28,508 nt of DNA from the IMG/VR virus record IMGVR_UViG_3300047369_000310, positions 1 to 28,508 of that record, one strand, 5' to 3'. This stretch comes from a virus. The notes under the pieces are model-generated. The model was not told the DNA's origin, did not search any database, and saw nothing but the letters and a program-made list of their open reading frames with translations. A program made the translations under genes and the position numbers. Below, piece after piece: positions 12,670 through 21,714 of the stretch. The number at the start of each line of letters is the position of its first letter. Positions within the stretch are counted from its first letter, which is position 1.

Positions 12670-14151
12670 TTAATCTTGGTTTGATTCTAGTTGAGATGAG
12701 AACAGCGATGTATTATACATTGATGGAACCAAGAATGGATATCCTGTACTGTTTCCTGGAGTATCAAGTAAGTAGGCACTCCTATTACTATCCCAATCAT
12801 TAATATCATCACCATTACTTCTTTTCATAAATTCATAATCAAAATCAATAACTTTATAATATGTACCAGGATCGTCTTTATTTTGATCCCTGGTAAAGAC
12901 CAATTTGTTCTTGCCTAACGGAGCAAGAGATCTCCCATAACTAGAGTCTTGATTGTAGAATTTCAAGTACTTACCATCACTAATTCGTACAACTACGAAA
13001 GAAATTCCTGATCCATAGTAATACATTGGACAATATGACCACCAATACTGACCATCACTTGAAACTTGCCATCTAGATCCATATCTAATGCCTTGCTCGT
13101 AACCATACGAGGTAGTGTAAGTTGGATTCCATAGAATACCCGAATAAACACCAGCACTATTCCAATGCTCTAAGATTGCACCATTACTTGGAGTCATCGT
13201 GAATGTATATACCTGTCCGTCGTCAGTAATACAAGTTTGGCATCTATCTCTTGCCTCAGTCGCACCAGAATAAGACCCGTAAGCACGTGAGGACGCTTTA
13301 TCATACGGAGTTGCATTTGCAGATGCAAATGCTTGATAAATTTTTGAATCACTAGGGGTTTTGGATGCTGTTGCATCAGCAGTTCCGCTGTAATAACTAC
13401 CCGACAAAGATAGTGCTCTCATGTCAACACTAAAATCATTATAAACAATTGGTTGCTTATACCCATTACCATCAGTTTGCATCACAACAACTTTTTTAGC
13501 CGCTACATTAATACAGCTACTGCCATACATATCCTCATCTGTAGTATTGCTATTACTAGGACCTGATGCACTAACAAGAGGAATATTAATAAAATTAGAT
13601 CCTTCTCTCTGCCACAAATTATAATATTTTACCGTATTTCTTTGACCGAAATGCATTCTTGTAGTACCACCAGCTCCCTCTCTGTTAGAGAACCATGCCC
13701 AATCTTGATTAATATCACCTACAATGCAATTAACATCTCTAAAACCATATGGTGTATAACTTTGCGCTGCAGGCCAACCTCTTAAATAACCTGAAGTTTT
13801 AGCATACTCAGTAACACTAAGGTGTCCTTGGTGTCCTAAGTAACCAACATTACATGTATTTGAACCACGATCTCCAGAAGAACTTGCATGACTAGTAGTT
13901 TCCATATACTGACTACTAGCAAAATTATTAAAAAATTCAGGAGAATAAGAAGTATATGTTCTAAATTGATTATGGTGATAGTTTCCATCACCCACATATT
14001 TTGCAATCGGTTCTATGTTATGATCAAAAAGAATCCATCCACCACCATGTACACTATGTTCCATGGCATAAACCGCAAAACATGGTTGTTGATATGGATC
14101 TTGAACTTTTGATTTTACCGTTGCAGGTCTTGTTGTGATACTTCTTGCCAT
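12670..14151 (-). CDS. Adhesin/fibre-like virion protein, copy B
   Basis: 493 residues, rich in Tyr, Ser, Gly, Asn and Trp, paralogous to 14697-16235. Shared signatures: N-terminal MAR.(L/I)TT; QPCFAVYAMEHSVHGGGW then DHN (residues 22-45); VGYLGHQGH; YGFRDVNCIV; and the best-conserved block from residue 345, TTSYGYEQGIRYGSRWQVSS then YYYGSG and VVRISDGKYLKF. The length, composition and location between the fibre genes and gp13 (where T4 has 12 and wac) point to a surface fibre, whisker or receptor-binding protein. No signal peptide or membrane segment is present. No characterised family recognised; the role is inferred from context. Confidence 0.75.
   Translation of the reverse strand: MARSITTRPATVKSKVQDPYQQPCFAVYAMEHSVHGGGWILFDHNIEPIAKYVGDGNYHHNQFRTYTSYSPEFFNNFASSQYMETTSHASSSGDRGSNTCNVGYLGHQGHLSVTEYAKTSGYLRGWPAAQSYTPYGFRDVNCIVGDINQDWAWFSNREGAGGTTRMHFGQRNTVKYYNLWQREGSNFINIPLVSASGPSNSNTTDEDMYGSSCINVAAKKVVVMQTDGNGYKQPIVYNDFSVDMRALSLSGSYYSGTADATASKTPSDSKIYQAFASANATPYDKASSRAYGSYSGATEARDRCQTCITDDGQVYTFTMTPSNGAILEHWNSAGVYSGILWNPTYTTSYGYEQGIRYGSRWQVSSDGQYWWSYCPMYYYGSGISFVVVRISDGKYLKFYNQDSSYGRSLAPLGKNKLVFTRDQNKDDPGTYYKVIDFDYEFMKRSNGDDINDWDSNRSAYLLDTPGNSTGYPFLVPSMYNTSLFSSQLESNQD
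13051..13116 (-). repeat. Near-identical 66-bp DNA patch, copy B (partner at 15087-15152)
   Basis: Sixty of 66 bases match the patch at 15087-15152; all six differences fall in one 10-base stretch (13081-13090), flanked by perfect runs of 30 and 26 bases. The frame is the same in both genes and it encodes the TTSYGYEQG...GSRWQVSSDG block. Confidence 0.85.
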
Positions 14152-14189
14152 TTGTGTTACTCAGAATTTTTTACGGTCTCAATCTAACT

Positions 14190-14197
14190 TATTTAGT
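14190..14197 (-). promoter_or_regulatory. Possible variant late promoter ACTAAATA
   Basis: The minus strand reads ACTAAATA, one base away from the core of NATAAATA, 39 bases before the ATG of the copy-B fibre gene and overlapping the stop of the gene before. The position matches the other late promoters, but the T-to-C change in the octamer makes this weak. Confidence 0.3.
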
Positions 14198-14693
14198 TGA
14201 ATTGTTCTTTAACATTAAATGCTACTACATCTTCTTCTGTAGTTAAAGTACCTAATAAAACTTCTGCCTCATTAGATTTAATTCTAATAGCATTTATTTC
14301 TGCAAGTACTGCTGTTGTACTATCAGAGTTACCATTAACTAAATCATTATCTTTTGCTCTAGTTAGTTTCCATTTTAATTCTCTGATCGCATCAGCAGCA
14401 GACATTTTAATTTTTTCTGTCTTAAATGCTACTTGGGTTGTAAAACGTTTAGATGCATCTTCATCTTCAATTAAACTTTTTTGCTCTTCAATGGTTTTAC
14501 CAGGAAATTTATTTGAGAGTGTGACACCATCAGCATTTAACTTTATGGAAACAAGATAATCAGTTTCTTTCCATTCGTATTCAATAATTGCTAGTGCGTG
14601 ATCACCTGCACCTGTATTATTTTGTGCTTCTAGTTCGGTGTCATACACACCAATAGCATGGTTATCTAATTTGTTATATACAATAAATGACAT
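14193..14693 (-). CDS. Putative fibre assembly chaperone-like protein, copy A
   Basis: 166 residues, paralogue of 12098-12637. The N-terminal part is short beta-type (MSFIVYNKLDNHAIGVYDTE), then NKFPGKTIEEQKSLIEDED, a basic helix (RELKWKLTRAKDNDLV) and LLGTLTTEEDVVAFNV at the end. It starts three bases after the stop of the copy-A fibre gene, with GGAG (14703-14706) placed inside the end of that gene, so translation is probably coupled. The one-to-one pairing with the gene before suggests a dedicated folding or capping partner, as for tail-fibre assembly proteins; this is inference. Confidence 0.75.
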   Translation of the reverse strand: MSFIVYNKLDNHAIGVYDTELEAQNNTGAGDHALAIIEYEWKETDYLVSIKLNADGVTLSNKFPGKTIEEQKSLIEDEDASKRFTTQVAFKTEKIKMSAADAIRELKWKLTRAKDNDLVNGNSDSTTAVLAEINAIRIKSNEAEVLLGTLTTEEDVVAFNVKEQFN

Positions 14694-14696
14694 TTT

Positions 14697-16235
14697 TTAT
14701 AACTCCGAAATGTTAGGCATGTTTGGTTCTGAGCAAAATAATGAAGTATCATATTTTGCTGGAATTATACATGGATAAGTTGTACTATAAGGACCGCATT
14801 CAAAGGCATATGTCATAATAGTACCATCCAATGATAATTCTTCTCCGTAAGTGCGTTTATCCATTTCGTATTTAAGATCAATTGATCCAATTCTCATTCC
14901 AGCGCCACCATCACCATTCGCCGTTTTACCCCAACCCAGTGAGTTTGGTCCAATCGGGAAAGGATGTCTTCCATCACCACTATCATTGATTTGATACCTG
15001 AGAAGTTTTCCGTCAGAAATTCTGATCATCATCATATAAACACCTGCTCCATAATAATATGAAGGACAGTATGCCCAAGCAAACTTACCATCACTTGAAA
15101 CTTGCCATCTAGATCCAAACTGTCTGCCTTGCTCGTAACCATACGAGGTAGTCCAAGTATAATTATGATGGTGGTGTCCATTTTGAGAGAGTTGACCGTC
15201 AGTCTGTCTCTGATCATGTTGTTGATCTGATCCTTTCCATCTGTACCAGTGAGCTCCACTACTTGGAGTCTGAACGAATACTACAATATCTCCATTATCA
15301 CATAAGAATGGAATTGGTCTATATCTAGCTTCGTTATTACCAGAGTAATTATTATAAGCAGTATTAGTTTCTATCTGTTGATACTCAGTAACGTTTGCAG
15401 AGTTACTAAAGAAATTGTGAAGACTGCTATCACTATTTCCCTCGTTCTGAGCACTCATTGATTGGGCATATGCTTTAGAGTTTGCATGTGAAAACTCTCG
15501 CAAATCAGGAACGTTGTTATAAACAACGGGTTTGAACCGACCAGTACTAGTGGTAAACATCACTAGAAACTTATTTGTTTTTTTGTTGTAGCAACAACCG
15601 CCATGAGTTGCATAGAAATTCTCTGTACTACCATCTCTATTGGTATAATTTCTAGGTATGACAGTCTGCTGTGAATACCTACCATTAAACTTCATATTAT
15701 AATATTCAGTTGCAGATCTCTTCAAGAACATTAAGTTCGGTGCAGTATTCCCACTTTCAGTGCTGAAAATTGCATAATCTTGATGTGTTTCATTTACAAT
15801 AGGACAAACATCTCTAAAACCGTAAGCTCTATAACTTGTTCCATTATCGCGACCAGCCATGACCCAACCGCCCATGTTGCCAGCAGCAGAACCAGAAGAA
15901 CTATGAGACATATGTCCCAAATATCCTACCATAGGAGTATGGCAACAATTCCAACCACCATTGGAAGATGCAGATGAATTTGTTTGGGTACTATTATAAC
16001 TGCTACTGGATTCAAAAAATTCAGTAGCAGATGTTGTATAAGTTCTCCATGACCCATAACCACTGCTGTCTCCTGTACCAAAATCCGCCGCCACAATATT
16101 AAAATTATGGTCGTATTGATAATAACCCCCACCATGAGAATGGTTTAAAGCATAAGTCGTGAAACACGGTTGTGAATAAGGATTTATCGTTTTTTGTTGG
16201 GATGCAACCGTTGCGGTTGTTAACTTGCGAGCCAT
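14697..16235 (-). CDS. Adhesin/fibre-like virion protein, copy A
   Basis: 512 residues, paralogue of 12670-14151. Conserved blocks in the same order: QPCFTTYALNHSHGGGYYQY then DHNFN near the N-terminus, VGYLGHMSH, YRAYGFRDVCPIV, and from residue 361 WTTSYGYEQGRQFGSRWQVS then YYYGAG and IRISDGKLLRY. The stretch between is diverged and Ser/Asn/Gly-rich. It has a natural four-His loop (NGHHHHNY, near residue 355) just before the conserved block, reminiscent of the HxH metal sites that stabilise trimeric phage fibres, and two CC pairs. AGGA lies seven bases before the ATG. A host-binding or whisker-like role is inferred from context. Confidence 0.75.
   Translation of the reverse strand: MARKLTTATVASQQKTINPYSQPCFTTYALNHSHGGGYYQYDHNFNIVAADFGTGDSSGYGSWRTYTTSATEFFESSSSYNSTQTNSSASSNGGWNCCHTPMVGYLGHMSHSSSGSAAGNMGGWVMAGRDNGTSYRAYGFRDVCPIVNETHQDYAIFSTESGNTAPNLMFLKRSATEYYNMKFNGRYSQQTVIPRNYTNRDGSTENFYATHGGCCYNKKTNKFLVMFTTSTGRFKPVVYNNVPDLREFSHANSKAYAQSMSAQNEGNSDSSLHNFFSNSANVTEYQQIETNTAYNNYSGNNEARYRPIPFLCDNGDIVVFVQTPSSGAHWYRWKGSDQQHDQRQTDGQLSQNGHHHHNYTWTTSYGYEQGRQFGSRWQVSSDGKFAWAYCPSYYYGAGVYMMMIRISDGKLLRYQINDSGDGRHPFPIGPNSLGWGKTANGDGGAGMRIGSIDLKYEMDKRTYGEELSLDGTIMTYAFECGPYSTTYPCIIPAKYDTSLFCSEPNMPNISEL
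15087..15152 (-). repeat. Near-identical 66-bp DNA patch, copy A (partner at 13051-13116)
   Basis: Same element as 13051-13116, identical in the outer 30 and 26 bases and differing at six positions between. It lies 2,036 bases from its partner in the same orientation. Confidence 0.85.
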
Positions 16236-16269
16236 TAATTTGTCCTATTATAGTAACTGTTCAGAATTA

Positions 16270-16593
16270 TCAAGCGTTTCCGTCAATACCGTATGCTACT
16301 GCAGAAATTCCAGTTGCAGATGACCAAATTTGAACGGCGTTTGTTGCATCAACAACAATACCTGTTCTTTCAAGAACACCGTTTGCTGGTAAAGTAACAC
16401 CATATTCAATATGATCAGCATCTGCTACAGTTGTGGTAGCTGCTAATGCAAGTCTGATAGTAATATTACTTGAAGTTCTATTACATACATTTACTGTACA
16501 TACTTTTGTTTTACCTGTACTTGCTACGGGAACTAAAGTTTCCCAAGTTGAGGCGGACGCAACGTCCACCTTTGCATATACTCCTGACGCCAT
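16270..16593 (-). CDS. Small beta-rich virion protein
   Basis: 107 residues, rich in Ala, Thr and Val with alternating strands (TVNVCNRTSSNITIRLALA, IEYGVTLPANGVLERTGIVV) and a C-terminus VQIWSSATGISAVAYGIDGN. The pattern looks like a small jelly-roll or Ig-like decoration or tip protein seen in several phages, but I cannot name the family. AAGGAG (16601-16606) lies seven bases before the ATG, and an exact late promoter 41 bases before it. High expression is therefore plausible. Confidence 0.75.
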   Translation of the reverse strand: MASGVYAKVDVASASTWETLVPVASTGKTKVCTVNVCNRTSSNITIRLALAATTTVADADHIEYGVTLPANGVLERTGIVVDATNAVQIWSSATGISAVAYGIDGNA

Positions 16594-16633
16594 GTTAATG
16601 CTCCTTGTTAGATCTTGCTTATGGTGTTATGGT

Positions 16634-16641
16634 TATTTATA
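16634..16641 (-). promoter_or_regulatory. T4-type late promoter TATAAATA
   Basis: Exact TATAAATA on the minus strand, two bases after the end of the 1,563-residue protein gene and 41 bases before the ATG of the small beta-rich protein. Confidence 0.85.
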
Positions 16642-16642
16642 A

Positions 16643-19600
16643 TTACATTGCGGCAATAAAATAACCAATAGCGGTTATTTCAGCTATGCCTGCATCAACA
16701 TATGTTTTAACTGCCAACTGAGTTGGAACTGATATATCATCAGCAGAGTCACCAGCAAGAGTAACATCATTGTCAAATGATACACCCAGTACTGTAGTTT
16801 CAGTTAGAACCGAAGTTCCGTTAACGTGATATTCCTTAGAAGCAGCAATATCAACATGCTCCGAAAGAATCCACTTATCACCGGATGCTGACCAAGAAAT
16901 AGTCTTATCGTTACCAGCTTTTACGGTAATACCACCACCGTCTCCAGTAATATCGGAAGGTCCACCAGCACTGAATACAGTACCAGTTGCACTACCACTA
17001 CCTTGGAACACAGCACTTAATGTAACGGTACTTCCGTTAACAGCAGAAACTGTATATGTACCAGACATAGTGACTGTACCGCCACCGGACGTTACTCCAA
17101 CAGCAACACCAGGTGCTAGGTTAGTGGTATCACTTACATTCGTGATGTCAGTTGAACCGGCACTGATATCACCAGTAAAACTACCAGAAGCAACTGTACC
17201 GAGTTCAATGTTACGATCTTTGGAAGTAACAGTAACGGAATTAACCGAAGTTGTAGTTCCTTTAACAGTTAAGTTTCCTCCAACTGTAAAGTCAGAACTA
17301 ACTGAATTCAGTGTGCTGACATAAGTAACGACTGCTGCCTGAGTAGGAACTTTCTCGTTACTGTTCTGCGCCATCGTGCCATCAGTTGAGAATTCGTTAA
17401 TAGCAGCACCCAACTGAGCACCGATAGAACCAAGTCTCAAACTTGATAGACCAGATAGGTCAAACGCAGAAGCATCTAGAGTTGCTTTACCAGTTGCCTG
17501 TTCAACTTTAAAGTACTTACCAACTGCGAAGTTACCATCTTGGTCAGTAGATACGTAGTAAACACGACCAGGACGTGATTCGTCAGTTTCCTGTGAAGGA
17601 ACATTTGGTGATAAGGGAAGACCAGGCCAATTTGTATTCGCTTTGCTTCCAGTACCAACGTCTAGGAAATCGTGTGCAGTTAATCTAACTTGAGAATAAC
17701 GATAACGAATCTTGAAGTCTTGACCATCGCCAGCAGCAATTACTTTCTCGTCAGCAAATAGTAAAGTAGTAATACCAGTAGTATCAGCAGTTACTGCAGA
17801 GACAAGGAAGAATTCATCATCAACTTTAATATAATCATTTGCTTCAAAGTTGAGATCCGCACGTTTGATGCGTAGGAAAGTTTGTACATCTGTAGCATCT
17901 TCAATTAGTTCATCTTGTGAAGTAACCTTAGTTTGATAAATGGTTACTGCATCACCTTGTGCGTGGTTTTGTGCAACAGTTCCATCTTGTGCCCTAGCAA
18001 CTTCAATTTGGTCTGCAGCGACAATTGCTACAACCTTGAAGAGTTCCTGGTTAACAACAACATAACCGTTTGCAATCATTCCAGTAACGCTTGCAACACC
18101 CATGATATATGGTGCTTGCTCAGTACCGGTTGAGGTAGAGTTGATAGCACCACTCAAAGTGGTTGCTGTAGCAGTTGCATTTTCTGGGTAGTGTGTTACA
18201 CTAGTAGTACCATTATGCGTTGCTGCAGTTGATCCTAGAGCGCCTCTGTTGACTGTTAGAGAACCTCTACCATCTGGAGCAGTATAGCTGGAGTTGGAGA
18301 TAACGTATGAACCAGAGTCATCATTAACCCCATTATCCTGCAGTTCAACAGAACCACCCTGGTCCGGAGCATATGTAAGATCAACAACCGTAAGAACAAA
18401 ACCTTTTTGTCCGGTAACCGCATCAGTATTATTAACGAGGGTAATATATGCAGATGAAAGTTGTCCTGTAATTACTTCACCTTGTACAAAGGTTCCTGTA
18501 ATTGGGAAGTAGTAAAGGTAACCTGAAGGTGACTGATCGCTGATCAACTCAGCAACTGCACCCGAAGTACCACCAATGATTCTTTCGCCCGGAGTAAATC
18601 CGCCATCTTTAGCAGCAGCAGGATTAATTTCTAGACGACCACCTTTGACTTTACCATCAACGGTAACTTCATTGGCATCAAATCCTCTAGCAACTGCACC
18701 ATACTTACCATAAGAAGAGTTACCAGAAACACCACGAATTCTACCACCTCTTGTAGAGGTGTATGAAATGTGATTATAATACGTGAAGCAAGATACAATC
18801 TCAGTTGCAGCACCTCTAGTTACATAGAAACCAATACCACCATCAAGGATTTGGGTATAGGAGTCAAACACCATTGACTTGTTTGACTTAGTTGAGGTGT
18901 TATCAAAGTGTTCGTGAGTACCACCATCAAGTACAACACCTACAGCAGCACCACCAATTGCGGCACAGTTTTGAACATAAGGTGACTTAGTAATCGGTGA
19001 ATTTGGATTAAGTCTGAAGTATACACCTTTAAGAGTTCCATGATCTGTGTTCTTATCATCTGGAGCATAAGGAACAAATCCAGACATGCCTTCAAATACC
19101 ATATCTTTAATGGTATTTGCAGTAGACAGGAAGAACATCGTGGCTTCCTGGTTAGGAATACCAGCAGCAGTCGTGATAGACTTGTATGCATCATCATTAG
19201 ATGCTACTAACATGGAACCATTATTGATTCCAGCAATTGACATATCGCAAAGAGTTCCGATTGCAGCAGTTTGAGTTGCACAATTTCCAGGATCATTAGT
19301 AATTGTATTATCAACTACTTGATTAATTACATTACCAGTTGCCCCTCCTACTGTTTCATTATTAACTACTTTAATTCCAGCATCTTTGATGATACCTAAT
19401 AGAACTTGATCTTCTGCGGCAACCGTAGTAATAGCATCAGCACCACCACCAATAACAGCAGTTGCGAAAGCATGAACTCTATCATTACCACCAGATCTTA
19501 CTTGAGCAGCAAGTTCTACAACAAACTCTTCCAATCTTGTGCGGACATCAGCACCAGCACCAGTAGGACTTGCACTTTGATCTGCAGTAAATTTGTAGTA

Positions 19601-21334
19601 TGCTTCGTGAGCAAGGAAAGTTTTGTTTGCAGTTAGAAGATTTGCAGCATCAGCAGACGAATTAGAAACAGTGTTTGTCCATTTGTCTGCTGTATTCCAA
19701 GTACCACCAGTAACTTGCTGAACAGTAATAGTATTTGCTTGAGACTCTAAAATTCTAGCAGTCTTAGTTCCAGCTGAGTTGGAAACAACATCTCCATATT
19801 GGAAAGAATCTGCTGCTTGGGAAAGAACTAGATTTTGAGTAGTAGAATTAAAACCTGATTTTGGTTTAACTTTTGAAGTTCTTAGGTTATCACCAACCAA
19901 AGAAACGTGATCAGGAACTACAATCGGGAGAGTTTCTTCGTAGACACCTGCTTTGAGGTAAATTGCAATAGGATTTGTTGCACTGGGTGCGTCTGCACCA
20001 GTTAAAGTAGCAATAGTATCACAAGCATAACGTAAACTACCAAATGCTCTAGAGATTGATCTGCCGCTATTTGAATCGGAACCTTCTTTGGTTACGTAGT
20101 AAACAGCATTTGATACATTATTAGATTCCCATCTTGGTAGAATAGGTGAACCTCCAACAGTCAGAATCTGACCGCTTGCTTCTTTAAGTTCTGCTGCAGT
20201 TGCAGTATTTGGGTTTGCTGGCAATGCAATTCTGTTAATACCAGATGCAGACTGATACAGAAGGTCACCAGTCTCTTGTAGTACCTGAGCAGCGTCACCA
20301 CCTTGAGAGACGTAGTTCCAATAAACTGCAGTAGTATCAAGTTCCGGAGCAGTTGTTGCACCAGTAGTGTTAGATCTAATACAAACGTAAGAGTTACCGT
20401 TTCTGTTAACGACATCACCTAGTTGATAAACTGCACCATTATTCCATGCAGCGTTCCAGTTTAGACCCTCAAGAACTAGATCCCAGAATCTTGTATTAGT
20501 TGGATATGGGATATAAGCAATAGTACCGCCAGTAGCACCAGCAGTCTCAGTACTTTCAATCGTAAATCCGGTAGTCGTAGATAACTTAACGCGGAATGAT
20601 GTATTGTATTGAGCAGCAGATGTTCCGGAAAGTGTTACTAAATCACCAACACCAAATGGTGCGGCAGGTTGAGCAGCATCAAATACAACTGTTACTTCAC
20701 TGCCATCACCACTGATAGTGGCGATAGTGTAAGACTCGGGAGTTGTAGTAAGTTTACATGAGTAAGCATTACCACCATACTTGACAAGATTTCCTGGTTC
20801 GTATACTTCATTGCTGTCAAAATCACCTTGTGGTGAGAAACCAGTTGAAAGAACTTTCCAATAAAGTTCATCCGTATTTGGTGCTACGTTAGTAGAATTT
20901 TGTTGTGCTGTATATGTGTAACCACCAAAGGTTACAATGTCACCTTTTTGATAGACAGTTGCAGAGGACCAAGTATCTTCAAAATTTAGACCTTCAGAAT
21001 AGGCTTCAAATTTAGTGAAGTCAAAACTTGCGGGACCAGTATGTGCTGTAGTACAACGATATACAGTATTGCCATATTTGACAAGATCGTTTAATGCATA
21101 CCAAACACTAGTGGTTTGATATTCTCCACGATTTCTAAGACCTTCTGTTTGAAGATCCCAATTTCCTAGATCGGAAGAATAAAAACTAGTTTCCGTATTT
21201 GCGGAAGTGTGATTGGTGGTACAGACATATGCGTTTGCACCGTACTTGACAATATCGTCAATGACATAAGCAGTGCTCGCCGTCCAATCACCGCGCCACT
21301 TAAACTTCAGTCTGCCGAGTCTAAAATCTGCCAT
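16643..21334 (-). CDS. 1,563-residue multidomain fibre/baseplate-associated protein
   Basis: Residues 13-342 hold five repeats of about 45-50 residues with the carbohydrate-binding (CBM5/12-like) pattern W...Y..GD.V.Y.G..Y.C, for example TAYVIDDIVKYGANAYVC and AVYQLGDVVNRNGNSYVC. The fourth is interrupted by about 80 residues (200-280; DNA 20495-20737). Residues 355-400 have the fibre motif GDLLYQSASGINRIALP...QILTVGG. From residue 410, YYVTKEGSDSNSGRS then AIYLKAGVYEETLPIVVPDH resembles pectate-lyase-type beta-helices. The C-terminus has TVGGNLTVKGTTTSVNSVTV, then DRNIELG, and two VPTQ(A)AV.TYV motifs common in T4-like fibre proteins. The position fits the gp10-gp12 region, so baseplate or short-fibre attachment to the host surface is likely. 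AAGGA precedes the ATG. Confidence 0.85.
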   Translation of the reverse strand: MADFRLGRLKFKWRGDWTASTAYVIDDIVKYGANAYVCTTNHTSANTETSFYSSDLGNWDLQTEGLRNRGEYQTTSVWYALNDLVKYGNTVYRCTTAHTGPASFDFTKFEAYSEGLNFEDTWSSATVYQKGDIVTFGGYTYTAQQNSTNVAPNTDELYWKVLSTGFSPQGDFDSNEVYEPGNLVKYGGNAYSCKLTTTPESYTIATISGDGSEVTVVFDAAQPAAPFGVGDLVTLSGTSAAQYNTSFRVKLSTTTGFTIESTETAGATGGTIAYIPYPTNTRFWDLVLEGLNWNAAWNNGAVYQLGDVVNRNGNSYVCIRSNTTGATTAPELDTTAVYWNYVSQGGDAAQVLQETGDLLYQSASGINRIALPANPNTATAAELKEASGQILTVGGSPILPRWESNNVSNAVYYVTKEGSDSNSGRSISRAFGSLRYACDTIATLTGADAPSATNPIAIYLKAGVYEETLPIVVPDHVSLVGDNLRTSKVKPKSGFNSTTQNLVLSQAADSFQYGDVVSNSAGTKTARILESQANTITVQQVTGGTWNTADKWTNTVSNSSADAANLLTANKTFLAHEAYYKFTADQSASPTGAGADVRTRLEEFVVELAAQVRSGGNDRVHAFATAVIGGGADAITTVAAEDQVLLGIIKDAGIKVVNNETVGGATGNVINQVVDNTITNDPGNCATQTAAIGTLCDMSIAGINNGSMLVASNDDAYKSITTAAGIPNQEATMFFLSTANTIKDMVFEGMSGFVPYAPDDKNTDHGTLKGVYFRLNPNSPITKSPYVQNCAAIGGAAVGVVLDGGTHEHFDNTSTKSNKSMVFDSYTQILDGGIGFYVTRGAATEIVSCFTYYNHISYTSTRGGRIRGVSGNSSYGKYGAVARGFDANEVTVDGKVKGGRLEINPAAAKDGGFTPGERIIGGTSGAVAELISDQSPSGYLYYFPITGTFVQGEVITGQLSSAYITLVNNTDAVTGQKGFVLTVVDLTYAPDQGGSVELQDNGVNDDSGSYVISNSSYTAPDGRGSLTVNRGALGSTAATHNGTTSVTHYPENATATATTLSGAINSTSTGTEQAPYIMGVASVTGMIANGYVVVNQELFKVVAIVAADQIEVARAQDGTVAQNHAQGDAVTIYQTKVTSQDELIEDATDVQTFLRIKRADLNFEANDYIKVDDEFFLVSAVTADTTGITTLLFADEKVIAAGDGQDFKIRYRYSQVRLTAHDFLDVGTGSKANTNWPGLPLSPNVPSQETDESRPGRVYYVSTDQDGNFAVGKYFKVEQATGKATLDASAFDLSGLSSLRLGSIGAQLGAAINEFSTDGTMAQNSNEKVPTQAAVVTYVSTLNSVSSDFTVGGNLTVKGTTTSVNSVTVTSKDRNIELGTVASGSFTGDISAGSTDITNVSDTTNLAPGVAVGVTSGGGTVTMSGTYTVSAVNGSTVTLSAVFQGSGSATGTVFSAGGPSDITGDGGGITVKAGNDKTISWSASGDKWILSEHVDIAASKEYHVNGTSVLTETTVLGVSFDNDVTLAGDSADDISVPTQLAVKTYVDAGIAEITAIGYFIAAM

Positions 21335-21345
21335 TTTTTAAATCC

Positions 21346-21714
21346 TTACTTAGGTCCTTGAGTGTTATGATCATATGATTTATTTAGTCTTGCAACTAAG
21401 TAACCATCATCATCAATGAAATATGTCAAGCGTCTGAAATCAAACCTGAACTGTTGGTATTTATCATCGGTATCATTTGAATATTGTCTTGCAACATTAG
21501 GTGTCGCATCCACATATTCAGTTCCTTGGAGAAAATCTTTATATTCTTCTCCATCAGTTCTATGAAAATCGTAAACTACGTCTTCAGTTGATCTCGCATT
21601 AGTATAATGAAGCATACCGTCCTTATCTCTTCTCAGAGCGTGTACGGTAAAGTCATTTGAATTTGCAACATTTTGTTCTTGTGTTGCAGTACTTGCACTA
21701 AGATATAAACTCAT
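21346..21714 (-). CDS. Small virion-associated protein, unknown
   Basis: 122 residues, hydrophilic, with many Asp, Tyr and Arg (HALRRDKDGMLHYTN, FRFDFRRLTYFIDDDGYLVA). There is no signal peptide or membrane segment. The ATG overlaps the stop of the gene before (ATGA), and it ends 11 bases before the large fibre gene. The location among structural genes suggests a structural or assembly role; I do not recognise the family. Confidence 0.7.
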   Translation of the reverse strand: MSLYLSASTATQEQNVANSNDFTVHALRRDKDGMLHYTNARSTEDVVYDFHRTDGEEYKDFLQGTEYVDATPNVARQYSNDTDDKYQQFRFDFRRLTYFIDDDGYLVARLNKSYDHNTQGPK

